Shown here piece by piece: positions 26,264 through 35,997 of a stretch of 64,000 bases of DNA. Both the position numbers and the translations under genes were made by a program. Below the pieces are notes generated by a model. That model was not told the DNA's origin. It searched no databases and was given only the letters and a program-made list of their open reading frames with translations. The number at the start of each line of letters is the position of its first letter. Position 1 is the stretch's first letter. This stretch comes from Rothia koreensis (GTDB lineage: Bacteria; Actinomycetota; Actinomycetes; Actinomycetales; Micrococcaceae), in NCBI RefSeq assembly GCF_004136575.1, contig NZ_NOIQ01000001.1:310001-374000 (forward strand), in the 5' to 3' direction.

Positions 26264-27958
26264 ATGGCAAAGCACACACCACGCAGCGCAGGACGGCGCC
26301 TACTGGGCGCTGTTCCGGCGTTCTTCCGAGGAATTCGCAGACGGCGGCGGGAGTCTCTCCAGTTCTCCGCCGTGATCGTCGCGACCTCTCTCGCTCTGGT
26401 GGCGTTCATCTTTGCCGGCAACTTCCTTTCGACCCAGATCGCCAACAGCCTGTTCAAAGAACGCCAGGAACAGGCTCTGGAGGAGTCGTCGAGCGGTTTC
26501 TCCGACGTACAGAAAATCTTTGACAACGCGGTGGCCTCGGACCAGAACGAGGTCCAGTCGCTCATGCGCGAGACGCTCACCATTCTGGAGAACCACGGTG
26601 CTGACGCGAAACGTCAATGGATACTCATCCCCGTCGACTACCACCAGGGCCAGGGATATGTCGGGCCCCTGAGCCAGAACGACTGGATGACGTCGTCGTC
26701 CGTGCCCCAGGACCTGCAGAAACAGGTTGCGGCGCAGAACGGTGTCTTCTGGCAGTCGTCCAAGGTCCAGGCGAACGGAGACGGGGCGGAAATCCCGGTC
26801 CTCTTCGTGGGGACCAAGGTGCACCTGAACCAGGGCAATGACTACGCGCTCTACCTCGTCTACGATCTTTCGTCCTCCCAGAAGACTCTGGACTACATCC
26901 AGCTGGTGATCGTGGCGGGGTTCGCGATTCTTCTGATCTTCGTTGCGACGATCGTCTGGTGGGTGACGCGCTCCGTGATCCGGCCCATTTCCCAAACCGC
27001 GCGCTCGGCGGAGCGTCTGTCCCGTGGGGACCTCAACGAACGCGTCGCGGTGAGAGGCGAGAACGAGGCCGCGGTGCTGGGAAATTCCTTCAACCACATG
27101 GCCGACAGCCTCCAGGACCAGATCATTCAGCTCGAGACTCTGTCCAAGATGCAGCAAAGATTCGTCTCGGACGTCTCCCACGAGCTGCGCACCCCTCTGA
27201 CCACGGTCAAGATGGCCGCGGAACTGCTGTACGGGGGCCGGGAGGAGATGGACCCCTCCTTTCAAAGATCCACGGAATTGCTGTACCACCAGGTCGATCG
27301 CTTCGAGTCGTTGCTGTCCGACCTGTTGGAGATTTCCCGTTTCGACGCAGGCTCGGCCACGTTGGACTCGAGCACCGTGGACCTGGCGGATCTGGTCGAG
27401 GACACCGTGGAGTCCGTCCGGCCCCACCTGGACAAACAGGGACTGGACGTGCGGCTCCACGGGACCGAGGAACGGTGCTCCGTGGAGATGGACCCGCGGC
27501 GCATCGAGCGCGTCGTGAGAAATTTGCTCGTCAACGCAATCGAGCACTCGGAGGGGCGGCAGATCGACGTCTACATCGCCTCCAACGAGCTCGACGCCGC
27601 CGTGGCTGTTCGGGACCACGGCGTGGGCATGACTCCCGAGCAGACCCGGGAAGTGTTCAACAGGTTCTGGCGCGCGGATCCCTCCCGCAAGAGGACTTTG
27701 GGAGGAACCGGCCTGGGCCTGTCCATCGCCGCGGAGGACACACGACTCCACCAAGGGCGGCTGGAAGCGTGGGGACAGCTCGAGCACGGCGCGTGCTTCC
27801 GGCTCACCCTGCCCAAACGAGGAGGGCGTCCGGCCGGTGACTCGCCGCTGGGTCTCCCGCCGGAAGGCGTGCCTGACACGCCCGCTTCGCTTCCCGAGGT
27901 CGAGGACCGCGGTGCGGAGGATCAGGACTCCGAAGGCTCGCAGGAGGACACCGAATGA
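26264..27958 (+). CDS. mtrB: Sensor histidine kinase MtrB
   Basis: 564 aa. First membrane segment about 34-57 (FSAVIVATSLALVAFIFAGN), extracytoplasmic sensor about 58-210, second segment about 212-234 (IQLVIVAGFAILLIFVATIV), HAMP about 235-290, HisKA with His306 in VSDVSHELRTPLTTVK, and HATPase_c with VRNLLVNAIEHSEG (N box), DHGVGM and GGTGLGLSI (G boxes). The C-terminal ~60 residues are acidic and disordered. Phosphorylates MtrA, encoded just upstream. ATG 26264 with AAGAGGA close upstream. Its stop overlaps the lpqB ATG (ATGA), so MtrB and its accessory lipoprotein are co-translated. Confidence 0.97.
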   Translation: MAKHTPRSAGRRLLGAVPAFFRGIRRRRRESLQFSAVIVATSLALVAFIFAGNFLSTQIANSLFKERQEQALEESSSGFSDVQKIFDNAVASDQNEVQSLMRETLTILENHGADAKRQWILIPVDYHQGQGYVGPLSQNDWMTSSSVPQDLQKQVAAQNGVFWQSSKVQANGDGAEIPVLFVGTKVHLNQGNDYALYLVYDLSSSQKTLDYIQLVIVAGFAILLIFVATIVWWVTRSVIRPISQTARSAERLSRGDLNERVAVRGENEAAVLGNSFNHMADSLQDQIIQLETLSKMQQRFVSDVSHELRTPLTTVKMAAELLYGGREEMDPSFQRSTELLYHQVDRFESLLSDLLEISRFDAGSATLDSSTVDLADLVEDTVESVRPHLDKQGLDVRLHGTEERCSVEMDPRRIERVVRNLLVNAIEHSEGRQIDVYIASNELDAAVAVRDHGVGMTPEQTREVFNRFWRADPSRKRTLGGTGLGLSIAAEDTRLHQGRLEAWGQLEHGACFRLTLPKRGGRPAGDSPLGLPPEGVPDTPASLPEVEDRGAEDQDSEGSQEDTE

Positions 27959-29667
27959 AGAGCGGAAACAGACCTCAGGCTCCCCGGCGGCGTCGGTCGT
28001 CGGCCGTACGCGCCGTCGCGTGCGCGACCGCCGTCGGACTGCTGGTCGTCGGGTGCGGACGCATCCCAACGAGCGGCCCGGTCTACCACTACAACGAACC
28101 CGACTCCCAGGCCTCGTCCACGGCCCCCGCGTTCAACCCTTCGGGACCGGAGAAGGGTGCCTCACCGAACGAGATTCTCAGCGGCTTCCTCCAAGCCGGA
28201 ACCGGGGTCGAGAACGACTACTCCGTGGCTCGCGAGTATCTCACCACGGAGCTCGCCGGGACATGGAAGCCAGAGGACCGGACGCTCGTGCGAAGCAATG
28301 ACGTCTCGATCGACGCCAAGGACGGCAACCAGCCGGCCACGGCGGAGGTCAACGTGTCGACGTCGATCGACGGGAGGGGCATCGCGACGTCGTACAGGAA
28401 CCCCGACAAACAGAAGATCACCGCGAAGTTCCAGCAGGTCAACGGGCAGTGGCGCATTTCGGAGATTCCGAACGGAACCATTGTCTCGCGGCAGGAATTC
28501 GAGCAGCTGTTCCGCTCGTTCACGCTCTACTTCTACGATCCGACGTTCAGCTACGCCGTGCCGGACATCCGCTGGTTCGCCAATCGTTCGACAGCGGCGA
28601 CGTCGGTTGTGCGCGTTCTGCTCCAGGGCCCGGCGCCGTACCTGGAAGGCTCGGTCGTCTCGGCGATACCGGCGGGGACGAACCTGATGAGGCAATCGGT
28701 TCCGGTCAGCAACTCCTCGGCCGAGGTGGGCCTGTCCGGTGAAGGGGTCACCGACGCGAACCAGCTGACGCTCGAAAGGATGAACACCCAACTCGAGCAG
28801 ACGCTGAAGAGCACGAGCTCGGTCGACAGCGTGCGATTGTCGGTCGACGACAAAGCCGTGGAAACGGGGAAGGTGGCCGACTACCGGCCCGCCTCCGTCA
28901 ACCCCCAGGTTCCCAGCCCCCAAGTCGGGGTCCTGGACGGGCAACTCGTGACGTACGCCGATGGGCAGTCCCGCAAGGTCTCGGGACTGGAGTCCAACGA
29001 CGTCGAGCCCAGCATGCCGACCATGGACACGGACCGCCGGCTGTACGCGTACACGAATTCGGACCGCAACCACCTTGGCGTCCGGTCGACCAACGGCAAG
29101 TCCATGGACGCCGATATGGACGAAAACATCACTGCCCCGAGCATCGATGCCAACAAGTGGGTGTGGGCCGGTGGCTCCGAAGGCTCCGTGTACGCATGGA
29201 ACACGCGCGGCGACAGCCAGGACCCGCAGACCGTCGGTGCCGACTGGCTCAAGGGCCAGCACATCCAGTCCTTCAAGGTCTCCCGCGATGCTTCCAGAGC
29301 CCTGATCGTCACGGGCGAGGGCAACGATTCACGCGTGTGGATCAGCGGCATCAAACGGGACGACCAGGGTGCTCCCGAAAGTCTGGGGGAGCCGCTGCGC
29401 GTGGGGACGACCCATAACGCCACTCAGGCCGCATGGATCTCCGATACCGAGGTCGTGACGGCAAATACGCAGGACGGCAGCGTGCAGACCGTGTCTCTCT
29501 CAGGGGACACCCACGACGTCAACGGCTTGTCGGACATCGAGCACATCACCGGTGGCAATGGACGAGAATCCGTCTACGCGCAGACCGGCGGGGACACATA
29601 CATTCTGACGGGAACATCCTGGACGCGCGTGGACACCAAGGTCCGCGACCTGTCCTACGCGGAGTGA
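27955..29667 (+). CDS. lpqB: Lipoprotein LpqB, MtrB accessory protein
   Basis: 570 aa. Signal peptide with Arg-rich n-region (RRRRSS), hydrophobic core TAVGLLVVG and lipobox Cys34 (LVVGC). After a linker comes a GerMN-like domain (about 200-300, with DIRWFANRSTAATSVVRVLL) and a C-terminal beta-propeller-like LpqB domain (about 310-570, repeated blades such as VWAGGSEGSVYAWNTRG). LpqB binds the extracytoplasmic part of MtrB and tunes MtrAB signalling. ATG 27955 overlaps the mtrB stop by 4 bp. Length is normal for the family. The comF-like gene follows after 90 bp. Confidence 0.96.
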   Translation: MKSGNRPQAPRRRRSSAVRAVACATAVGLLVVGCGRIPTSGPVYHYNEPDSQASSTAPAFNPSGPEKGASPNEILSGFLQAGTGVENDYSVAREYLTTELAGTWKPEDRTLVRSNDVSIDAKDGNQPATAEVNVSTSIDGRGIATSYRNPDKQKITAKFQQVNGQWRISEIPNGTIVSRQEFEQLFRSFTLYFYDPTFSYAVPDIRWFANRSTAATSVVRVLLQGPAPYLEGSVVSAIPAGTNLMRQSVPVSNSSAEVGLSGEGVTDANQLTLERMNTQLEQTLKSTSSVDSVRLSVDDKAVETGKVADYRPASVNPQVPSPQVGVLDGQLVTYADGQSRKVSGLESNDVEPSMPTMDTDRRLYAYTNSDRNHLGVRSTNGKSMDADMDENITAPSIDANKWVWAGGSEGSVYAWNTRGDSQDPQTVGADWLKGQHIQSFKVSRDASRALIVTGEGNDSRVWISGIKRDDQGAPESLGEPLRVGTTHNATQAAWISDTEVVTANTQDGSVQTVSLSGDTHDVNGLSDIEHITGGNGRESVYAQTGGDTYILTGTSWTRVDTKVRDLSYAE

Positions 29668-29757
29668 ACGGGTCGTCCACAATGGGCCGATCTCTGACCA
29701 CAGCACCACGCAGCAGGCCATAATGGCGGCAATCCATCGATGGATCGGGGGTGCGGG

Positions 29758-30648
29758 ATGGGAACGTGGCGCGACAGACGGACCTACGACGCCGCCGCCT
29801 CGGCGGTCGCCGGCACGCTGGCGGACGCCGTCGAGGTGGTCATTCCGCAGCCCTGCGCCGTGTGCGCGAGCGGCCGGGGCCCCGTCTGCCGCGTGTGCAG
29901 GGCGCTCGTGCACCGATGGTCGGCTTACCCCGTCAACGTGGCTCCGGTGCTTCCGCACTGGCCGTCCGACCGGATCTGTATCGCCTCTGGCCCCTACCGC
30001 CACGAATTTGCCCGACTGATTCTGGCCTTCAAGAACGGAGGCCGGCTGGACACCGCGCCGGTTCTGGGGCGTGCGCTGGGCCGGGGTCTGGCTGCCTTGC
30101 TTCGGGACGTCGAGGGACAAGAAATGCAGCCCTCACGGTCTCGGGCCGGGCACGCGCCCGTGATCATTCCGGTGCCCTCCTCGGCACGAGCCTTCCGACG
30201 GCGCGGATTTGTGCCCAGTGAGGTCCTGGCCCGCCGAGCGACGGCCCCGAGGTCGGGCCTCGGGGCGGTACCGCGCAACGCACGCCTGCAGGTGGCTCCG
30301 GTCCTGATGGCTCGGCGTCGTCCGATGCGCTCTGTCCTCGACTCACGAGTTCGCCGGGCAGTGGGCCAGAAGGGACTGAACGCACGTCAGCGCTCGGCCA
30401 GAGCGGCGTCGTCCATGACGATCGGCATGCCTGGCCTGGCGGGGGTGATGGGCTTGCGCCCGGACCTGGACAATCGGCCGTGCATCCTCGTCGACGACGT
30501 GGCGACGACCGGGTCGACATTGCGGGAATCGGTGCGAGCGGTCGAAGACGCCGGTGGCCGAGTGGTCGGAGCCGCCGTGCTCGCGAGTGTTCGCCTCCCT
30601 GGGAAGAATTGCTCGATGTTCAGCGAGTCACATCCTACGGATGGGTGA
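29758..30648 (+). CDS. ComF-family phosphoribosyltransferase-like protein
   Basis: 296 aa. An N-terminal CxxC pair set (PCAVCASGRGPVCRVC, about residues 33-48) typical of the ComF zinc ribbon, a central PVIIPVPSSARAFRRRGF motif, and the PRPP-binding loop CILVDDVATTGSTLRESV near residue 243. ComF proteins take part in DNA uptake in competent bacteria; in most actinobacteria the role is unproven. The C-terminus is slightly extended. ATG 29758 has a GGGGG tract before it; ATG 29740 is in frame six codons earlier. It lies between lpqB and hpf, as in many actinobacteria. Confidence 0.9.
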   Translation: MGTWRDRRTYDAAASAVAGTLADAVEVVIPQPCAVCASGRGPVCRVCRALVHRWSAYPVNVAPVLPHWPSDRICIASGPYRHEFARLILAFKNGGRLDTAPVLGRALGRGLAALLRDVEGQEMQPSRSRAGHAPVIIPVPSSARAFRRRGFVPSEVLARRATAPRSGLGAVPRNARLQVAPVLMARRRPMRSVLDSRVRRAVGQKGLNARQRSARAASSMTIGMPGLAGVMGLRPDLDNRPCILVDDVATTGSTLRESVRAVEDAGGRVVGAAVLASVRLPGKNCSMFSESHPTDG

Positions 30649-30777
30649 CGAAAGATCGTCGGTCGATTAACGTTGAGTCAAGGAGACGGTCAGATCCTCT
30701 CCCCGTGAGGCTCGAGGACCCCGAGCGCGGCTCGCAGGCCGGCGAGACCTCACCTCGCCCAACCACGGGAGGCCATC

Positions 30778-31479
30778 GTGGAACTCAACGTATACGGACG
30801 CAACGTCAAGGTTCCGGATCGTTTTCGGGAGTATGCAGAGGAAAAGGTCGAGAAGTTCGAGAAGCTCAACGAGCGCGTGGACGTCATTGACATCAAGGTC
30901 AGCAAAGTGGGAAACGGTCCCCAAGCCATGACGGTTGAGATCACGGTCCAGGGAAAGGGGCCGGTCCTTCGCGCCGAAGCCCAGGGCTCGGACAAGTTCG
31001 CTGTTTTCGAGGACGCCTACTCGAAGTTGTTGGAGAGGCTTCGCAGGGCCCGAGACCGCAGGAAGATCCACCGCGGCCACCACCGTCCGGTCTCCGTTTC
31101 CGAGGCCACGGGGTCCATTCCCGTGATCGACGGGTCGTCCGGGGGAGAGGTCCCGATCGAGGAAATTGTCCTCGAGAAGAACTCGGACACCGGAGAGAGC
31201 GATGCGTTCGATGCGGAGTACCCGCTGACTGACGATGTTCCGCCGGTTGAAATCCGTCGCAAGACATTTCCCACAGAAAAAATCACCGTTGACCAGGCGG
31301 TGGACAGGATGGAGCTCGTGGGGCACGACTTCTACCTGTTCGTCGACGCCGAGTTGGACCAGCCTGCCGCCGTGTACCGTCGCAAGGGGTGGACGTACGG
31401 AGTGATCGTCCTGGGCGACGACGCCCCTCCCGAAGGCCTCAATGAGACGCGACTCTACAAGTCGGTTCCCGAGGGATAA
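30778..31479 (+). CDS. hpf: Long ribosome hibernation-promoting factor (HPF)
   Basis: 233 aa. The N-terminal ribosome-binding domain (about 1-100) starts MELNVYGRNVKVPDRFREYA, has the basic strand LLERLRRARDRRKIHRGHH, and a linker follows. The C-terminal dimerisation domain (about 175-230) carries VEIRRKTFPTEKITVDQAVD and GHDFYLFVDAE. This long form drives 100S ribosome dimers in stationary phase. GTG 30778 with GGGAGG 6 nt upstream. The 129-bp 5' region holds no recognised box. A GC-rich hairpin follows the gene and secA comes next, the usual actinobacterial order. Confidence 0.95.
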   Translation: MELNVYGRNVKVPDRFREYAEEKVEKFEKLNERVDVIDIKVSKVGNGPQAMTVEITVQGKGPVLRAEAQGSDKFAVFEDAYSKLLERLRRARDRRKIHRGHHRPVSVSEATGSIPVIDGSSGGEVPIEEIVLEKNSDTGESDAFDAEYPLTDDVPPVEIRRKTFPTEKITVDQAVDRMELVGHDFYLFVDAELDQPAAVYRRKGWTYGVIVLGDDAPPEGLNETRLYKSVPEG

Positions 31480-31505
31480 TTCCTTATCTCATCACCGGAG
31501 ACGCT

Positions 31506-31530
31506 TCGCCCGGGCCCACGGCCCGGGCGA
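31506..31530 (+). terminator. Hairpin terminator after hpf
   Basis: TCGCCCGGGCC / GGCCCGGGCGA, an 11-bp perfect stem with a CAC loop, between hpf and secA. AGACG and CGTCT can extend it outward across a small internal loop. No T-run. Confidence 0.65.
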
Positions 31531-31696
31531 TTCGTCTGCGGTCCACAAATTTGTTCTCTTCTGAGGCAAAACCCAGCCGGCATGTTTACACTTGCGTAGA
31601 CTGGGCTGTCGAGGTCGATCCTCCGGTTGCCCTCGGGCGAGCCGCGGATGCGGCCGCCGAACTCGGAATCTCATCAGCTACTAGGAGTAAGTGCAC

Positions 31697-34453
31697 GTGG
31701 CATCCTTCTTGGAAAAGGTTCTCCGCACAGGGGACAAAAGACTGCTCAAGAAATTGAGAGTCTATGCCGATGCCATCAACTCGTTGGAAGAGGATTTCAA
31801 GGAGTACACGGACGCGGAGTTGCGCGCGGAAACGGACTCCTTCAAGAAGCGTATCGAAGACGGCGAATCTCTCGACGTTCTGCTTCCCGAAGCCTTCGCG
31901 GTGGTCCGCGAGGCGGCGAGCAGGACGCTGGGACAGCGTCACTACGATGTTCAGCTGATGGGTGGCGCCGCGCTGCACCTGGGCAATATCGCCGAGATGA
32001 AGACCGGTGAGGGCAAGACGCTCGTGGCCACCGCCCCCGCATATCTGAACGCCCTGACCGGCAAGGGCGTCCACGTCGTGACGGTCAACGACTACCTTGC
32101 CGAATACCAGGCCAATCTGATGGGCCGTGTCTACCGGTTCCTGGGCTTGGAAACGGGCGTCATCCTGGCCCAGCAGACCCCCGAGGTCCGCCGCAAACAG
32201 TATGAGGCGGACATTACGTACGGCACGAACAACGAGTTCGGTTTCGACTACCTCCGCGACAACATGGCCTGGACCGTGGACGAACGCGTCCAGCGGGGCC
32301 ACAGTTTTGCCATCGTCGATGAGGTCGATTCGATTCTGATCGACGAAGCACGTACTCCGTTGATCATCTCCGGTCCGTCCTCGGGAGAGGCCAACCGCTG
32401 GTACAACGAGTTTGCCCGCGTGGCCAAAACACTCGTGAAGGACCAGGACTATGAGGTCGACGAAAAGAAGAAGACCGTCGGCGTGCTCGAGAGCGGCATC
32501 GAGAAGGTCGAGGACCACTTGGGAATCGACAACCTCTACGAATCCGAGAACACGCCCCTGATCGGCTTCCTGAACAACGCCATCAAGGCCAAGGAACTGT
32601 TCATCAACAACAAGGATTACGTCGTCCTCAAGGGCGAAGTCCTGATCGTGGATGAGCACACCGGGCGTATTCTTCCCGGCCGCCGGTACAACGAAGGCGT
32701 GCACCAGTCGATCGAGGCCAAGGAGCAGGTCGAGGTCAAGGCCGAGAACCAGACTCTGGCAACCGTGACTCTTCAGAACTACTTCCGCCTCTACGACAAG
32801 CTCTCCGGCATGACCGGTACGGCCGAGACCGAGGCAGCGGAATTCGTCAATACCTACGAGCTCGGCATCGCCGTGATCGACCCCAACAAGCCGCTGATCC
32901 GCAAGGACCAGCCTGACCTCGTGTACAAGAACGAGGTCGCGAAGTTCGCGGCTGTGGTCAAGGACATTGCCAAGCGCCATGAAAAGGGCCAACCGGTTCT
33001 GGTCGGTACCACGAGCGTCGAGAAATCCGAGTACTTGTCCAAACTGCTGGTCAAGGAAGGCGTTCCGCACGATGTTCTGAACGCCAAGAACCACGCGAGA
33101 GAAGCTGCCATCGTCGCCCAGGCGGGCCGCAAGGGCGCCGTGACCGTGGCGACGAACATGGCCGGACGTGGTACGGACATCATGCTCGGCGGCAACGCCG
33201 AGTTCGACGCCGTCGACCGGATGACGGAGCTTGGGTACGACTCCCAGGAGCGACCCGAGGAATACGAGGCCAAGTGGCCTGAGATCCTGGCCGAGTGCGA
33301 ACAGGCGGCCAAGCAGGAGCACGATGAGGTCACCGAGCTCGGCGGCCTGTACGTGCTGGGAACCGAAAGGCACGAATCGCGCCGCATCGACAATCAGTTG
33401 CGTGGACGTTCGGGCCGTCAGGGGGATCCCGGTGAATCGCGCTTCTACCTGTCCTTGGCGGACGACCTCATGCGTCTGTTCAACGGTGCGGCCGCGGCGC
33501 GTCTCATGGCCGGCGCACCGGATGACACCGCTCTGGAGCATCGTATTGTCACCCGAGTGATTGCATCGGCCCAGAACCAGGTTGAGGCCAGAAACGCCGA
33601 GCAGCGCAAGAACATCCTCAAGTACGACGATGTTCTGAACCGTCAGCGCGAGGCCATCTACTCGGATCGCGCCAAGATCCTTGAGGGCGATGACATCCGG
33701 GAACAGATCCAGAAGTTCATCGAAGAGGTCCTCACCTCGGCGATCGAGGACAAGACGAAACAGGGGCATGCCGAGGACTGGGACCTCGAACGCCTGTGGG
33801 AGTCCTTGGAGACCATCTACCCCGTGAGCATTTCGATCAAGGAGCTCGAGGACTCGGTCGGCGGGCGTTCGAAGATCACCCAGGAGAAACTCATCCAGGA
33901 GATCCTCTCCGATGCGAAGGTCATCTACGAGACCCGTGAGGAAGAGGTCGGCTCCGACGCGATGCGCAACATTGAGCGCCGGGTCGTCCTGTCCGTGATC
34001 GGTCGTCAGTGGCCCGAACATCTCTACGAGATGGATTATCTCAAGGAAGGCATTGGTCTGCGGGCCATGGCCCAGCGCGATCCGTTGATTGAATACCAGC
34101 GCGAGGGCTACGCCATGTTCCAGTCGATGATGGATGCGATCCGTGAGGAAACGGTTGCGTACCTGTTCAACCTGGACCTGACCAAGCAGCGCACCCAGAT
34201 GTCCTCTCAGGCCCTGACCATTCCGCAGCAGCCCAAGTTCCTCCGTTTCTCAGCACCCAGCGAGGACGGCGGGGAGGAATCACACGTCGAGGCCAACCCG
34301 GAGGAGAGCGGCGCGGGCACGAATTCGTCCGGGAAGGATTCGAAGGGCGAGTCGTCGAAGGCCGGAGCGTCCTCCTCGGAGACCGATGCTCCCGCATCGG
34401 AAGCACCGCGTAGCGGCGGCGCCAAGAAGAAGGGCCGCAAAAAGCGCAAATAG
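31697..34453 (+). CDS. secA: Preprotein translocase ATPase SecA
   Basis: 918 aa, canonical SecA1. N-terminus [19 protein letters not shown], Walker A MKTGEGKT (101-108), helicase motif [16 protein letters not shown], motif [13 protein letters not shown], motif [17 protein letters not shown], and [17 protein letters not shown]. The C-terminal linker is acidic and Ser-rich and ends in a Lys/Arg cluster (KKKGRKKRK); the zinc-binding C-tail of E. coli SecA is absent, as usual in actinobacteria. GTG 31697 was chosen over GTG 31691 because AGGAG then has a 9-nt spacer and the protein begins like orthologs. Drives export through SecYEG. A terminator hairpin follows. Confidence 0.97.
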   Translation: MASFLEKVLRTGDKRLLKKLRVYADAINSLEEDFKEYTDAELRAETDSFKKRIEDGESLDVLLPEAFAVVREAASRTLGQRHYDVQLMGGAALHLGNIAEMKTGEGKTLVATAPAYLNALTGKGVHVVTVNDYLAEYQANLMGRVYRFLGLETGVILAQQTPEVRRKQYEADITYGTNNEFGFDYLRDNMAWTVDERVQRGHSFAIVDEVDSILIDEARTPLIISGPSSGEANRWYNEFARVAKTLVKDQDYEVDEKKKTVGVLESGIEKVEDHLGIDNLYESENTPLIGFLNNAIKAKELFINNKDYVVLKGEVLIVDEHTGRILPGRRYNEGVHQSIEAKEQVEVKAENQTLATVTLQNYFRLYDKLSGMTGTAETEAAEFVNTYELGIAVIDPNKPLIRKDQPDLVYKNEVAKFAAVVKDIAKRHEKGQPVLVGTTSVEKSEYLSKLLVKEGVPHDVLNAKNHAREAAIVAQAGRKGAVTVATNMAGRGTDIMLGGNAEFDAVDRMTELGYDSQERPEEYEAKWPEILAECEQAAKQEHDEVTELGGLYVLGTERHESRRIDNQLRGRSGRQGDPGESRFYLSLADDLMRLFNGAAAARLMAGAPDDTALEHRIVTRVIASAQNQVEARNAEQRKNILKYDDVLNRQREAIYSDRAKILEGDDIREQIQKFIEEVLTSAIEDKTKQGHAEDWDLERLWESLETIYPVSISIKELEDSVGGRSKITQEKLIQEILSDAKVIYETREEEVGSDAMRNIERRVVLSVIGRQWPEHLYEMDYLKEGIGLRAMAQRDPLIEYQREGYAMFQSMMDAIREETVAYLFNLDLTKQRTQMSSQALTIPQQPKFLRFSAPSEDGGEESHVEANPEESGAGTNSSGKDSKGESSKAGASSSETDAPASEAPRSGGAKKKGRKKRK

Positions 34454-34498
34454 GCAGCTGGCTCGAGTCGATTCCATCGATCGTCGGGCCGACCATGA

Positions 34499-34531
34499 GG
34501 GCCGGGACCTGTATTATTCGGGTCCCGGCCC
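34499..34531 (+). terminator. Terminator after secA
   Basis: GGGCCGGGACC and GGTCCCGGCCC form an 11-bp perfect stem around an 11-base AT-rich loop, 45 bp past the secA stop, followed by TTATG. It also faces the convergent gene at 34541 and may serve both. Confidence 0.75.
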
Positions 34532-34540
34532 TTATGCGTC

Positions 34541-35053
34541 CTACCCGATTTCCGCTTGAATGATCTGCCACTGGCCTTTGGGCTTGTGGATGCGCAGGGC
34601 CAAGGCTCGACTTCTTTCCCCATTGTCCACGACCACGCTGGCCTCGTATTCGTCATTCCCCACCGGAATGGCCCGAACTCTCCGCGGCCTCAGGTTCTCC
34701 GGATCGAATCGTCTGCCCCCGAACGGAGGCTCGGAGACGACAGGATGCTCGGCGGTCTCCAGGTGAGCTCGTCTCTCGATGCGGTCAAGAACGTCCGGGT
34801 GGACCCACCGACTCAATTGGCTCGAGGACCGTTTGCCTGAGACCACCTCGATGATGGCGACCCCCATGGCGCCAGCAATCGCGTGAACTCGGCGCAATTC
34901 TTCACGGTAGTCCGTGGTGCGGTTGCGCCACTTGTAGAACGGTGGCGGACCCTCAGGATGTGCACGAGGCGTACCTCGCAGACTCTCGATGGACAGGACG
35001 GTGCCCCTTTTGGTGATTCGCCGTCGTCCATGGTGTTCCGGTCGTGAACTCAT
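34541..35053 (-). CDS. Rv3235-family protein
   Basis: 170 aa. The core has YREELRRVHAIAGAMGVAII, SQLSRWVHPDVLDRI and a C-terminal strand region ending in GQWQIIQAEIG, which I recognise as the actinobacterial Rv3235 (DUF6459-like) family; the genes around it (secA, WhiB, PdtaS) match its usual neighbourhood. The N-terminal ~30 residues are basic (HHGRRRITKRG). ATG 35053 was chosen for its AAGGAT site 6 nt upstream; a frame start at 35113 adds 20 residues. Convergent with secA. Function unknown. A separate reading frame overlaps its first 100 bp. Confidence 0.75.
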   Translation of the reverse strand: MSSRPEHHGRRRITKRGTVLSIESLRGTPRAHPEGPPPFYKWRNRTTDYREELRRVHAIAGAMGVAIIEVVSGKRSSSQLSRWVHPDVLDRIERRAHLETAEHPVVSEPPFGGRRFDPENLRPRRVRAIPVGNDEYEASVVVDNGERSRALALRIHKPKGQWQIIQAEIG

Positions 35054-35378
35054 CGGAGATCCTTTCGTGATGACAGGAGATGGATGAGGCCCACCCTGCG
35101 GGCGAACGCTCAAGGCGTCCCGATCCGTTCGGGACAGCCGCGCAAGAGGTATCTGAGGACGCGTCCGGGCTCACCACACGTATGGTGAGCTCGGGGCGGC
35201 CGTTGGTCATGGCGGCACAGTACGGTTCGGGGAGCAGGAGTATCCGTGTGCCGAGACTCAAGACCGGAAGCGTGTAGCGGCACCAGCGGGACGTCGTAGC
35301 GCGCGAAGCATCTTTCGCCATGCATGGTGGGACAGGGTTTGGTTCGACATGGCGCCGTGGAGGGCTCGTGGCCATCAT
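34953..35378 (-). CDS. Possible small protein overlapping the Rv3235-family gene
   Basis: 141 aa open frame, no family recognised. In its favour: ATG 35378 has AAAGGA about 5 nt upstream, and codons between about 35270 and 35090 mostly end in G or C, as in real genes here. Against: it overlaps the start of the next gene by about 100 bp, and the last ~35 codons look like shadow sequence. A coding stretch such as CRYTLPVLSLGTRILLLPEP suggests a globular part. It may be a true small gene, or the remains of a longer N-terminus of the downstream protein after a frameshift. The remaining gene-free sequence to 35574 is AT-rich and shows nothing else I can name. Confidence 0.35.
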   Translation of the reverse strand: MMATSPPRRHVEPNPVPPCMAKDASRATTSRWCRYTLPVLSLGTRILLLPEPYCAAMTNGRPELTIRVVSPDASSDTSCAAVPNGSGRLERSPAGWASSISCHHERISDEFTTGTPWTTANHQKGHRPVHRESARYASCTS

Positions 35379-35574
35379 GGAAGTCCTTTGATGCCGTTTG
35401 GTGCGAGTAGATGCCTTTTATATTTACCGCCCGTCTCGCCCCTCGTAAAGACCTGTGGATAACCAGTAGGCCCGAAAAATCAGAGTGTCACGCAATACAG
35501 AATGCGCAACAATGGGTGGTGATTCGCTCCTCGTGGGATACCGGGCAGGGTCGTTCGTTCGGGCGGGTCGGCGT

Positions 35575-35796
35575 TCAGGCCTGGTCGGGGTCCTGTGACC
35601 CCGTGGCCACAGCCGACCGGCGGTAGGCCTCGGCGATGTACTCCTCCAGAACTGCACGCTCGACGCGCCATTGTCCGCGGCCTCCTACCTGGATGGCCGG
35701 CAGCTCGCCCGAACGGACCATGGCACGTGTTTGGGACACCGAGACGTTCAGGATCTCGGCGACGTCGACCAGCGTGAGAAAGCGTTGCGCGACCAT
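35575..35796 (-). CDS. BldC-like helix-turn-helix DNA-binding protein
   Basis: 73 aa MerR/excisionase-type winged helix. FLTLVDVAEILNVSVSQTRA is the helix-turn-helix, and GELPAIQVGGRGQWRVERAVLEEYI is the wing and following helix, as in BldC. ATG 35796 was chosen: GAAGGGA is upstream and the protein begins VAQRFLTL like homologs; the open frame continues far upstream into the divergent kinase gene but that part is shadow. A sigma-A-like promoter lies 56 bp upstream. Divergent from pdtaS. The C-terminal dozen residues are polar. Targets unknown; BldC controls development in Streptomyces, but the homologs in unicellular actinobacteria are unstudied to my knowledge. Confidence 0.85.
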   Translation of the reverse strand: MVAQRFLTLVDVAEILNVSVSQTRAMVRSGELPAIQVGGRGQWRVERAVLEEYIAEAYRRSAVATGSQDPDQA

Positions 35797-35851
35797 GAGC
35801 GAAATCCCTTCGATGAGAAGTCCTGTGGTTCCGAGTCCATTGCTGAGGTCG

Positions 35852-35880
35852 TGTATATCTCGGGCCGTGCCGTCCGGCAA
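35852..35880 (-). promoter_or_regulatory. Sigma-A-type promoter of the BldC-like gene
   Basis: On the minus strand TTGCCG (35880-35875), a 17-bp spacer, then TATACA (35857-35852), giving a leader of about 45-50 nt before the ATG at 35796. Confidence 0.45.
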
Positions 35881-35997
35881 GTTGCTGGTTGTGGTCGCGG
35901 GGCGGCCCGGCGGCCGGACTCCGGACGGGCGAGGACAGGCGCGGTGCTGGGGACCTAAGATGGAGGCTGACCGCCAGATTTCTATCCCGAGGACGAC

